Below are positions 1-8,686 of a stretch of 64,000 bases of DNA, piece by piece. The notes beneath the pieces are model-generated. The model was not told the origin of the DNA. It saw only the letters and a list, made by a program, of their open reading frames with translations, and did no database searches. Made by a program: the position numbers and the translations under genes. Each line of letters opens with the position of its first letter. Positions within the stretch are counted from its first letter, which is position 1. This DNA comes from Zhongshania aliphaticivorans (lineage in GTDB: Bacteria; Pseudomonadota; Gammaproteobacteria; Pseudomonadales; Spongiibacteraceae): positions 1,961,729 to 2,025,728 of the forward strand of contig NZ_CACSIK010000001.1 of NCBI RefSeq assembly GCF_902705875.1. The letters are read 5' to 3'.

Positions 1-62
1 TACCAATAACCATAGTCTACTTGCTGCCGACGACGTTCACCGGCAATACACCAATGAGCGAA
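1..62 (-). pseudogene. epmC: epmC 3' fragment, host copy, split by the island and cut by the window edge
   Basis: Read on the minus strand, this stretch codes EFAHWCIAGERRR then QQVDYGYW (the E codon lies at 63-65, at or just past the junction). This matches the centre of EpmC (YfcM, elongation factor P hydroxylase), where E. coli has HEISHWCIAG. The frame is open to the left edge, so the rest of the gene should continue outside the window. The matching 5' part lies 21.4 kb away at 21,482-21,679 on the same strand. An ATG at 77-75 gives this frame a possible start inside the island tail, but a protein from it would lack the N-terminal third and the first half of the HExxH motif, so I call it a non-functional fragment. 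The assignment rests on motif and order, not on a search. Confidence 0.8.
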
Positions 63-65
63 TTC

Positions 66-293
66 TACGAATCTCATAATCTTGAATGTACATACCTAAT
101 CTATTGTTTAATATAAGGTAACTCAAAAACCATAATTCCCCCCCTCTTTACAAAAAAATGTACAAAATTGCGATAAATAGTTGTCATTTGTACACCTTGA
201 GTAATTGTAAGCACGCCTTCACGTACTGGAGTACTATAAAAACAGCCGCATTCGCCCCTTTTTGAACGGAGCCGATGGCAAACTTCCCCGATT
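66..293 (-). other. left-coordinate tail of the island, non-coding or with micro-ORFs; candidate recombinase-binding region
   Basis: This 228-bp stretch lies between the TrlF-type gene and the epmC junction. It holds three TGTACA palindromes (87-92, 159-164, 189-194), a GTACT-GG-AGTAC palindrome (223-234) touching a TATAGT box on the minus strand (233-238), and a run of seven C (138-144). Two nested micro-ORFs on the minus strand share a stop at 101: a 28-codon frame from 187 with AAGGTG five bases upstream, and a 10-codon frame from 133 with GAGGGGGGG four bases upstream. If the island circularises, this tail comes to lie directly upstream of ginA on the same strand, so it could hold both the attachment-site accessory sites and a promoter or leader for the recombinase operon. 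That role is inference. Confidence 0.45.
87..194. repeat. three TGTACA palindromes near the island end
   Basis: TGTACA occurs at 87-92, 159-164 and 189-194, three times in 108 bp, against about once per 4 kb expected. A fourth copy sits at the other island end at 21,424-21,429. The first copy is within about 25 bp of the junction. Around it, TCTTGAATGTACAT reading inward resembles the inward reading at the other end (CTCTTTAAATGTTGACAT). Such sub-terminal repeats are what arm-type sites for tyrosine recombinases or a small accessory protein would look like. Confidence 0.5.
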
Positions 294-3200
294 TCAAGCT
301 TCCAAATATTTTCGATCTCGTTTCCTAAACGCCGGCATAGTGCCTTCGAGTATTTCAACTATAGCCTTATTGACTATCGCGCTCTCAATTGAACCCGGAT
401 TGGCCGATACTCGGTGGTCTTTATCTTTTGCTATATTTACATGGATGACCTGCTCCGCATCTGCGACAACAGCAAGATTAGGGTTATGAGTTACCATGAA
501 TATTTGTCGCCTTAGCTTAGCCTTTTTAATAAACGGAACCAAAATTCTAGAGACGCTTTGATTATCGAGATTATCCTCAGGCTGATCGATAATAAGTGGC
601 TTATTATCCTTATCCAGCAACAGATAAAAAATCAATAGTAACGCTCCTTTCTCACCTGGAGAAAGTTGCTGCAGCTGCTTTCCACCCATTTCAAGACTAT
701 AAGCTTCATCTAAGTAGTCCAGTGAAAACAGGTAGTCATACATACCGCTCAAGTCCTGAACCTGATCATCAATATGCATCGACTCTTTCTTGTTTATATT
801 GCGGTAATCGACCTCCAGATGATCAACAAGCGAGCCAACGAATTTAATAATACCGTCGGGATTCGATAACTCTGCTGAATCAACCAGCGATTTCACCATC
901 ATCTGCCCCTGCTCTTTTCCCGAAAAACTCCCTTTGAGTTTTTGGTTTACAAATGACAAAAATCGCCTAGAGAAATTGTCGTTTATTTCAAAACAGGATT
1001 TGATGGCCACATCGTATTTACCTAGTAAATCATGGTTTTCCCTCAGGGCTTCATCGATAGACTCTTTTATCAATCGATATACATCTACCAGCCTCGATTT
1101 CACGGCAAAAATTTGACCAACAAGATCTGAACGTATAACTCTAAGCCTATCTATTTCCAGCTGTAATCCATTGCGGATATAACTAAGGCTTTCTTGCAAA
1201 CCAACAAGTGCTCCTGGATCCTCTTTCGACCCTATAATGGCTTCGCGCTTTGTTCGCCAATCTGCTAAGTCGGCAAGGTATTTTTGATATCGTTTCTCGG
1301 GTGCTCCAAGTTCGCTCAGGACTTTGGCTCTCTCCGCAATCAATTGATTCAGCTGATCACGATATCCTTTATTCTCATCAGTTCCATCACCATCCAGTAA
1401 AACCGATACCGTATTTATCCTATCAGAGTAGGCGCTGGACTTTTCATCTATAGCTTTATAGTTGACACTAAAATTGACAATTATATCGAAAGATAAATCA
1501 TGCTCCGCCAATCCAGTCAATATGGAATTTTTTTCCATCCCTACTGCACTTTCAAGCGCTGAAATTTTTGATCTAACCTGCTTCAGCTTTTCTAACTGAG
1601 TTGAAACTTTGATTAATTCCGCTTCCCTGCTGTCTATTTCGAGCTGGATAGCATCAATCTGATTTTGCAGCTGGTCTAATTGCTTGCTCTTTTCAGACTG
1701 GGCTTCACTCTTCTCTCCGGCATTCGGGTTTTCAACTTCATCGGGTGCTATTACGTCATGTGCATCTAGCTCTCCTTGCTTGATCTCTAGCTTGCTCTTG
1801 AGTCGAGAAATATATTTCTCATTTCGCTTTGCCTCTAAAGAAGAAATTTTCGCATTAAGATCTTTCAAGCTTCCTTGGATGGCCGACACCTCCGTAGCGC
1901 TATCGCCTTTCAATCTTTCTACTAGCTCATCAAACGTGTTACAGCCATAACGCTTTGCAGTCGGTATATGTGAAAAAACGACTTGCTCCAGCTCACGCCG
2001 GAACCCCTCAACCTGATCAATTTCAGAACAAAGCGACTCGAAATTATTTTGTGATAGATACTTAACACGCTCTTCAACTGAACGGTCAATATCCTCACCC
2101 AAAGATCTAGACCTTTCGGTACCATCATGCCAGTACATGGTGGCATTGAATTTTGATGCAAGACCGCTTTTCTTGAATTTCTTTGCCGACAAAAACTCCA
2201 ACTGCGTTGAAGTTTCACCACATAACGCCAGTATGTCTGCTAATGCACTTTTCCCCGATCCTTTATTGCCAATGATTGCTACAAGTTGCTTATTAAACGA
2301 CAGCCGCAATCCATCGAACCACACACCATGCTCATGGTTATAGCTATCAACTGAATCAATCGTTATCGCTTTTATGTATTTGGTTTTATTCTCCTTAAAG
2401 ACCTGTAATGCCTCAGGAGATTCGCCAATATACACCCTGTCCTCTGGCTCATTTAGAGTTTGCATTAATCCATTAAAATTTGGATCTGCCTTTACCCAGC
2501 AATATCTTGATTCCGCCGGCTCAAATATTTTTTCTAAGGAGTGCGCATCACAACCATGAAAGCAAGGTTTTGGCTTGCCGCACTTCAGCTCGTAATCGTC
2601 TATTTTCTCACCGTAAAAAAACTCGATATCCCCCGGTCGCGATGAAAATATTGCGTCAGACATTTTGTAGATTTCACGACGGTGGGGTTCTAACTGAGAC
2701 TGATTTGAACTATCGAAATAATCCTTGTGTTGACCTACTCCAGAGGCGCCATCACTAGTTTTATTCGAAACAACTACTAACGTGTTTTTCCTAAGTACAG
2801 GATCTTTCTCAAACAACAGCCTCAAATCAGCCCAGCTAACAACGAAGTGTTCAACTCCATATTTATATGCTTCCTCATCACTGATCGAGCTATCACCCTT
2901 TAAGTCCCTCCCATATGCACACAAATCATTGCGGGTAGCAGAATATTCACGATCACCCTTAACCCTTATATTTTGAAAAAAACGCTGCTCGATTTCTGAA
3001 TCAAACACTGGATTAAAAATACAATGGATATTAACCGGCTTACCATTACCCGTGACAGGTGTTATTCGCAATTCAACGTTAGGCAATACCATTTCAAAAA
3101 TCTTAGTGATACGACCAGAATCAACCAACCCTTTAAACAGAAAATAATTTTCGATTGACCAGTAATCTGTAACCCCAACTACAGCTATATCCGTCTCGTA

Positions 3201-3341
3201 GCTGTTTATCGCATCGCAGTATTTATCCCATTTTTCATCGATATTTGCACCAGCAAACTGATCATTCTTGTTTGTACCCGGTGTATGGATGTGAAGATCC
3301 CATCGCCTCCATTCAGCCCCTTCCCTGTATTCCTTTACCAT
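294..3341 (-). CDS. TrlF-type ATPase: PHP domain fused to an SMC-like ABC ATPase
   Basis: 1015 aa. The N-terminus has a PHP phosphoesterase start, DLHIHTPGT (residues 15-23), and a late PHP histidine region, CFHGCDAH (260-267). The second half is an ABC/SMC-type ATPase: Walker A GNKGSGKS (358-365), a long coiled-coil middle rich in E, K, Q and L (about 480-720), signature LSPGEKG, Walker B LIIDQPEDNLD, and the H-loop MVTHNPNL. The layout fits the family called 'TrlF family AAA-like ATPase', found often in defence islands. The pairing of a metal-dependent phosphoesterase with a DNA-sensing SMC-like ATPase suggests nucleic-acid recognition and cleavage or nucleotide hydrolysis, but no function is shown here. 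It follows Res on the same strand after a 377-bp gap, so it probably has its own promoter and may be a separate defence module. It is the last gene before the island end. Confidence 0.8.
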   Translation of the reverse strand: MVKEYREGAEWRRWDLHIHTPGTNKNDQFAGANIDEKWDKYCDAINSYETDIAVVGVTDYWSIENYFLFKGLVDSGRITKIFEMVLPNVELRITPVTGNGKPVNIHCIFNPVFDSEIEQRFFQNIRVKGDREYSATRNDLCAYGRDLKGDSSISDEEAYKYGVEHFVVSWADLRLLFEKDPVLRKNTLVVVSNKTSDGASGVGQHKDYFDSSNQSQLEPHRREIYKMSDAIFSSRPGDIEFFYGEKIDDYELKCGKPKPCFHGCDAHSLEKIFEPAESRYCWVKADPNFNGLMQTLNEPEDRVYIGESPEALQVFKENKTKYIKAITIDSVDSYNHEHGVWFDGLRLSFNKQLVAIIGNKGSGKSALADILALCGETSTQLEFLSAKKFKKSGLASKFNATMYWHDGTERSRSLGEDIDRSVEERVKYLSQNNFESLCSEIDQVEGFRRELEQVVFSHIPTAKRYGCNTFDELVERLKGDSATEVSAIQGSLKDLNAKISSLEAKRNEKYISRLKSKLEIKQGELDAHDVIAPDEVENPNAGEKSEAQSEKSKQLDQLQNQIDAIQLEIDSREAELIKVSTQLEKLKQVRSKISALESAVGMEKNSILTGLAEHDLSFDIIVNFSVNYKAIDEKSSAYSDRINTVSVLLDGDGTDENKGYRDQLNQLIAERAKVLSELGAPEKRYQKYLADLADWRTKREAIIGSKEDPGALVGLQESLSYIRNGLQLEIDRLRVIRSDLVGQIFAVKSRLVDVYRLIKESIDEALRENHDLLGKYDVAIKSCFEINDNFSRRFLSFVNQKLKGSFSGKEQGQMMVKSLVDSAELSNPDGIIKFVGSLVDHLEVDYRNINKKESMHIDDQVQDLSGMYDYLFSLDYLDEAYSLEMGGKQLQQLSPGEKGALLLIFYLLLDKDNKPLIIDQPEDNLDNQSVSRILVPFIKKAKLRRQIFMVTHNPNLAVVADAEQVIHVNIAKDKDHRVSANPGSIESAIVNKAIVEILEGTMPAFRKRDRKYLEA

Positions 3342-3718
3342 CTAAATACTCTCCAGATATGCTAGTACGTTTCAAAGGTGTCTTGGTAAGCCAAACCGCT
3401 GACACTATTTGCTTAGACTTGGGCCAATAAGCCCTTGTTTAGAAAACTCTCCGAGATTAAACCAATATCAGTAGCCCGCGGATAAGGCAGCCCCTTTGGG
3501 TGCCGTCAGAAGTATGCTTCAGACAAAGTTTGACTGTCGCATAGTACTAAGTGCCAACTGGAAACAGTATTCGAAGTTTATGTGGAAACTCAACCCGAAT
3601 GACTATATCGAAATGGCTTACAGCTCTTACTCATGACCTGCTTACATTTGCGTCTCGGCAAGTTTCTAACTTCACACCACGGACATATTCGCCCAAGTTA
3701 TCTTCTGCCTTGATTGCA
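3342..3718 (-). other. 377-bp gap between Res and the TrlF-type gene
   Basis: No convincing gene is seen. A small hairpin lies at 3,486-3,504 (GGCA and CCC pairing with GGGTGCC, one bulged G, loop CTTT); it has no U-run on either side, so I do not call it a terminator. The gap is AT-rich towards the TrlF-type start and is long enough for a promoter reading leftward, though no clear -35/-10 pair stands out. Confidence 0.35.
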
Positions 3719-6718
3719 TCAACCATTCAGTGCCTCATTAAGGTTGGTCACAACATCGTAATCAACGCCAAGCGCTTTGAAGTGCTTTTCACCACAGGCG
3801 ATTTTGTCTTGTTCTGACTCTCTCAGCTCGACCTTGTTGCGGGTACTCTTGGTCTCACGCACTAGGTAAAGCTTTTCATCACCGTCAGTCACCAACGCCC
3901 AGTCTGGGTTATAGGGGCCGACAGGAGTATCAACTTTAAATTGCGGTGGGAGCTTGCAGTAGAATTTAATCCGCTGGTCATTGTCGCAAGCTTTGGCGAA
4001 TTCCTTTTCGACTTCCGAATCATACTCCACATAGTCGTAAAGTGTTTTGTCGATGTTATCCACTTCGTACAGGTTGTGGATGTACCGAGTTATTCCCTTC
4101 TCTGCTTCTGTCTCTATTTGATGCATCTCGTAACAGAGGCCACCAATTTTCTCATACTCAATGCCCTTCACCGTGACATGGTGTAATTTCTGCTGAATAC
4201 ACTCGGTCACTTGATTGATGAATACCTGAGGATTTTCGATAAAGTCTTTCAGGCGGCCTGACGTCTTGAGTATCTCAACCAAGGTGGAGCGAGTCAGTTC
4301 GGTATTGTTTTGCAAATAGGCCAATAGGTCAGGTAATGCCGGTGCTTGACTGATTTCACGTACACCACCTGAAATCTGCTCCCCCTCAATACCGGCCTTG
4401 GACACTTCCTGGCGATACAGGGCTGTGGTGATTCGCGTCCGCTTAATGACGGGCATATCTGCAATAGCCTTGGCTGTTTCAGCAATCAGCTCATTAGTAT
4501 CGAATTGTACACGGTAGCGGGTACGCTGGCTGATTTTGTCCCACAGCTCGCGGAAAACAGGGTCGAGTGTGACGTTCTTTCTCAACTTCAGGGTACGAGG
4601 GTCTTTCTTTGCGTTCACCACACGGTTTTTAAATACATACTTATTCAGCTCATCTACGACTTGAGCCCGCATGTGAACGAATTCCTCTGGCAGCTCAAGC
4701 ACGAAACCGGGATCCTTCGGATCAAACTTGTCCGTTACTCGCCCATCATCACTCAGGTAACCATTTTCCTTAAGGCTATCGACAATCGACTGGGATGCCT
4801 CCTGCCCCAAGGCAGTATGCTGATGCGCCTCGGTGTTAATCAACAAGGCAAATGCGGTTTTATCAACCTGACCGAAGCTGATACCGTAATCATCCTCGTA
4901 TTCGGTCTGCAGCTGATTGGCAAAATCATCGTAGGATTCATTGGCAATGACAGTCAGCCGGTTCACGGAACTATCATGCACCCTATCTCCATGCTGATTT
5001 ACAGGTAAGCGCAGGCCTCGGCCAATCTCCTGCCGTTTTTTGTCCTGAGATTTCGTTTCGTTAAGGGTGCATATCTGAAAAACATTGGGGTTGTCCCAAC
5101 CTTCTCTCAATGCCGTATGGGAAAAGATAAAGCGCAACGGCTCTTCCTCGGAAAGCAGCTGCTCTTTGTTTCGCATAATTTTGGCGTAGGCATCCTCATC
5201 ATCCTTGGTCTTTCCCGTTGTATCCTTCGCATTACCTTTCCTATCCTGAGAAAAATAGCCATCGTGGACCTGCTCTACCGGAAATTCCAATACCCCTTTG
5301 TACATGGGCTTTTGGGTTAACTCTTGGTACGCTGCGTCAAACCATTGACCAATCTTGCCGAGACTGGTTGAGCCGTCATCGCCATAGACGCGGTAGTTAG
5401 CCACCTTGTCGATAAAGAAAAGGGATAGCACCTTAATGCCTTTACCCTTAACAGCCAGTTCTTTCTTGAGGTGCTGCTCTACAGTCTCATATACCTGAGC
5501 CCGCATTAGCTCATCACCCAAGCCACCTAGCTCTTCACCCAGCTTGACGACTTGCCCATTAGCAAATTCCACATGCTCCAAACCGGGCTCGCAGCTGATA
5601 TTGGCAACCATCCAGCCGTTTTCATATTCCTGCCGCTCTTTGGACTTTAGAAACAGATCATCACCTTGCTTTACGGTTACATTCTTTTTGGCAGGGCCAG
5701 CCTTTTCCTGCATGTTGATTTGCAAGCTGGCTTTTATCCCCTTCTTGTTATCGACCTTTTTCAACCCGACAAAGGTCGAGTTAAAACTTTGATCTTCTAA
5801 TAGACTGGCGACCTCAATCCGCTTAACCAAGCGGAGGTCATAGGCTTCAATTGGCCCAAGGCTGTACAGCAAGTTATAGGGGTTCTTATGAGTGGCCGAA
5901 TAGCGCAACGTGCAAAGTGGATTCAGATTATGCAACGCCTCAGAGCGCTTCGTTTGCACCTTACTGGTATCCCCTTCTACAGATTGAGGCTCATCAATAA
6001 TCACAAAGGGATTAGTGGCACGAATAAAGTCAATCGGCTTGTTGCCACTCAGCCGGTCATTCTCACGGTTCATGATAGCCAGCTCTTTATCGAAAGCCTG
6101 GATATTCACCACCATGATTTGAATTTTGTTGCTACTGGCAAACTGACGAACTTGGCCGAGCTTCTTTGAGTCGTAAACGAAGGCATCAAAGGGCACCTGA
6201 TCATACAGCTCTTTGAAATGTTCACGCATGATCTGAATGCTTTTCGTCGTACCCTCTCGGATAGGGACACTGGGCACTACGATTATAAACTTAGTAAAGC
6301 CATAAGCCTTGTTCAGCTCGAATATGGTACGCAGGTAGACATAAGTTTTCCCCGTACCTGTTTCCATCTCCACTGAAAAATGCGGTACCTTGCAAGGCAT
6401 ATCGCTGCCCTCAAAGCTAAAACTGGTGCTCTCCAGCTCCGCTTGCTCAGGCAAATTATTACCCACCTGCACTTTTTTAACGTTTTCGAGTAACTGAAGC
6501 TCTGAGAGCAATAGCTGATTCGCTACTGCGGGAATACTACTGAAGCTACTACCAACCATCTCAGATTGGTTTAACTGACTGCCGCCAACCTGCTGGCCGA
6601 CTGAAACGGAATAGGTCTCCTGTGCTAGTGGCTGCTCTTCAAACAGACGGATAACCGATTGGATTGCTTCACGCTGGTAGTCCAAACCTGCATCGAACTT
6701 GAGTTTCAATACTGACAT
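3719..6718 (-). CDS. res: type III restriction-modification system, restriction/helicase subunit (Res)
   Basis: 999 aa, the usual size of EcoP1/EcoP15-type Res. It is an SF2 helicase with Walker A in METGTGKT (118-125), a DEPQ motif II (242-245) as in type III Res proteins, motif III YSATH, motif V HTALREGWDNPN and motif VI QEIGRGLRLP. Near the C-terminus PDWAL (about 938) followed by LVRETKST (about 951) gives the PD...ExK signature of the cutting domain. Res translocates on DNA with Mod and cuts when unmodified sites are met. Its start lies two bases after the Mod stop, so the two are translationally linked. All key motifs are present, so the nuclease looks intact. Confidence 0.93.
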   Translation of the reverse strand: MSVLKLKFDAGLDYQREAIQSVIRLFEEQPLAQETYSVSVGQQVGGSQLNQSEMVGSSFSSIPAVANQLLLSELQLLENVKKVQVGNNLPEQAELESTSFSFEGSDMPCKVPHFSVEMETGTGKTYVYLRTIFELNKAYGFTKFIIVVPSVPIREGTTKSIQIMREHFKELYDQVPFDAFVYDSKKLGQVRQFASSNKIQIMVVNIQAFDKELAIMNRENDRLSGNKPIDFIRATNPFVIIDEPQSVEGDTSKVQTKRSEALHNLNPLCTLRYSATHKNPYNLLYSLGPIEAYDLRLVKRIEVASLLEDQSFNSTFVGLKKVDNKKGIKASLQINMQEKAGPAKKNVTVKQGDDLFLKSKERQEYENGWMVANISCEPGLEHVEFANGQVVKLGEELGGLGDELMRAQVYETVEQHLKKELAVKGKGIKVLSLFFIDKVANYRVYGDDGSTSLGKIGQWFDAAYQELTQKPMYKGVLEFPVEQVHDGYFSQDRKGNAKDTTGKTKDDEDAYAKIMRNKEQLLSEEEPLRFIFSHTALREGWDNPNVFQICTLNETKSQDKKRQEIGRGLRLPVNQHGDRVHDSSVNRLTVIANESYDDFANQLQTEYEDDYGISFGQVDKTAFALLINTEAHQHTALGQEASQSIVDSLKENGYLSDDGRVTDKFDPKDPGFVLELPEEFVHMRAQVVDELNKYVFKNRVVNAKKDPRTLKLRKNVTLDPVFRELWDKISQRTRYRVQFDTNELIAETAKAIADMPVIKRTRITTALYRQEVSKAGIEGEQISGGVREISQAPALPDLLAYLQNNTELTRSTLVEILKTSGRLKDFIENPQVFINQVTECIQQKLHHVTVKGIEYEKIGGLCYEMHQIETEAEKGITRYIHNLYEVDNIDKTLYDYVEYDSEVEKEFAKACDNDQRIKFYCKLPPQFKVDTPVGPYNPDWALVTDGDEKLYLVRETKSTRNKVELRESEQDKIACGEKHFKALGVDYDVVTNLNEALNG

Positions 6719-6720
6719 AC

Positions 6721-8649
6721 TCAGACCACCTTGAACACTAATTCGGATTCAGAGTTCTGGGACTTCGCCTTGAAAGTATAGACTGCATTAGCCTTAAGCT
6801 GATCATTACCATTGAAGGCTTTATCGAGACAGATGAATTGCATTGGCTCAGCACTTGCTACCGCGTCGATTAGATCAGCCGTCAAGTTATCCTCTAGACA
6901 AATCAACAACGCGCCTCCCGCAACTGAAAAAACTCGCCTTCCGCCTAGAACTATTTCGTCAACCTGATCCGTAAGTTCAAACCCTGCCTTCAACAACAAT
7001 TCGTATAGTATTTCTTCCTGAGTAGCAGCATCATCAATATTATTGACATACATTTGAAGCTGCTCATTCAAAGACTCGACTACATCATTCGAAAGCTTAT
7101 CCCAGACGGAAAAATTAGAAGCATCTAGCTTATAAACCTTAAACCCTAAATCTTCAGGTACTTCTTGAAATGACAGTTGGCGCGTATCTTTAGAAAGAAA
7201 CTCTGCCACTCTCCTAATTCTTTCTTTTCCTAAATCGGCGATGGTTCGATATCCAGATTTACATGCTTCCGAATCGTCTGCACAAGGCTCTGGTAGCTGC
7301 ACAAGAATAAATCTTCGCTTCGCCTCTTCCGCGTGATTCATTTTCATAACTGCGTGGGCAGTAGAACTTGAGCCAGAAAAAAAGTCTAAAATAACGTCAC
7401 CATCACTGGTAGCCAGACTTAACATTCTCTCAATAAGTCTCGTCGGTTTAGGATTACTAAATATATCTCCAGAACCAAACAACTCTTTTATTTCCTTTGT
7501 CCCTTCCTGGTTATGCCCAACCTCATCATTTGGCCACCAACTCCAAGCCATCATTCCATCAGATTCAGACAAAAATCTTTTGAGCCGAGGCCTGTTATTC
7601 CCATGTTCGCCAAACCATATTCTGTCGTCTTCTAATAACTTGATAAAAGTCGCTTCAGAAATAGCCCAACATCGTCCGTCAGGCGGAGAATACGTAACAC
7701 CCGTTGGCGTTTTAACTTTATAAAACTGACTAGGAGTAGCGTGTCCAGTTTGCCCGGTTAAATTTTCCGAAGACCAAGGTCCACGAGGATCTCTATCTGG
7801 ATTTTTATAAGCCGCCTTTCTTGTTTCCTTTAATGGCAGCTTATTTAAAGAACGTCTCGCTTCCTCAGCCGACTTAGCATAAATCAATACATAATCATGA
7901 CCCGCACTAAGATGTGCTCTCGAATCAGGTGAAGTTCTTTTTTGCCACACAACGGAAGCTATAAAATTTTCCTCACCAAATATTTCATTACACATTCGGC
8001 GAGTATTTTCTACTTCATTATCATCAATCGATATAAAAATAACACCATCGTTTTTAAGCAGATTTGCAGCAAGGTACAACCTTGGATACATCATATTCAA
8101 CCATTTTGTATGGAATCTTCCTTCTGAAACTGTGTTTGTCGAAAATTTATTCCCGTCGCTGTCGCTTAATCCAGAGTAAGCTAGGTATGTATTTAGCCCC
8201 TCCCTAAAATTATCTGGATATATAAATTCCTTACCAGTGTTATATGGCGGATCGATATATATCATTTTCACCTTGCCGTAATAGCTTTTCTGCAAGAGTT
8301 TCAACACTTCCAGGTTGTCACCTTCGATAAACAGGTTCTTGGTGCTATCAAAATCGACAGATTCTTCCCGACACGGTTTCAGCGTTGCCCGTGTCGGCTC
8401 CTGTATCAATTTCATACAGTCACGCTTACCCGGCCAGTCCATGCCATAGCGCTCTCGACGACCTTCATATACATCGCTAAACGTTCCAAGCTCCGCTTTC
8501 AGTCGTTCAAAATCAACAGTCTCGACAACTTTTCCGTTAGCATCAGTTGTTTCAGTAAAAACGCCGGGAAACATCTGCTTCAGCTCTGTTCTACGCTGCT
8601 CAGCAATATCCATTGTTTCTCCGCTCATTACTTCGGGTTTATCGGTCAT
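6721..8649 (-). CDS. mod: type III restriction-modification system, DNA adenine methyltransferase and specificity subunit (Mod)
   Basis: 642 aa. The catalytic motif DPPY (133-136, in YIDPPYNTGKEF) precedes the SAM-binding motif FFSGSSSTAHAV (about 420), the beta-class order typical of type III Mod enzymes that make N6-methyladenine. The region between these motifs is the target-recognition part and is the variable portion of such genes, so the recognition sequence cannot be told. The frame is intact, with no simple repeat that would suggest phase variation. It begins 37 bases after the DUF262 gene and runs straight into Res. Mod both protects host DNA and gives the complex its specificity. 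Confidence 0.94.
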   Translation of the reverse strand: MTDKPEVMSGETMDIAEQRRTELKQMFPGVFTETTDANGKVVETVDFERLKAELGTFSDVYEGRRERYGMDWPGKRDCMKLIQEPTRATLKPCREESVDFDSTKNLFIEGDNLEVLKLLQKSYYGKVKMIYIDPPYNTGKEFIYPDNFREGLNTYLAYSGLSDSDGNKFSTNTVSEGRFHTKWLNMMYPRLYLAANLLKNDGVIFISIDDNEVENTRRMCNEIFGEENFIASVVWQKRTSPDSRAHLSAGHDYVLIYAKSAEEARRSLNKLPLKETRKAAYKNPDRDPRGPWSSENLTGQTGHATPSQFYKVKTPTGVTYSPPDGRCWAISEATFIKLLEDDRIWFGEHGNNRPRLKRFLSESDGMMAWSWWPNDEVGHNQEGTKEIKELFGSGDIFSNPKPTRLIERMLSLATSDGDVILDFFSGSSSTAHAVMKMNHAEEAKRRFILVQLPEPCADDSEACKSGYRTIADLGKERIRRVAEFLSKDTRQLSFQEVPEDLGFKVYKLDASNFSVWDKLSNDVVESLNEQLQMYVNNIDDAATQEEILYELLLKAGFELTDQVDEIVLGGRRVFSVAGGALLICLEDNLTADLIDAVASAEPMQFICLDKAFNGNDQLKANAVYTFKAKSQNSESELVFKVV

Positions 8650-8686
8650 TGGTTTGGTTCTCTGTTCTTTTCAGCTTGTTCTGAAG

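Noticed and set aside
3486..3504. Terminator between res and the TrlF-type gene
   Set aside because: The hairpin has a bulge and no T-run on either strand.
4505..5008. Open frame of 167 codons on the plus strand
   Set aside because: It lies wholly inside res on the other strand, has no ribosome-binding site and no family pattern.
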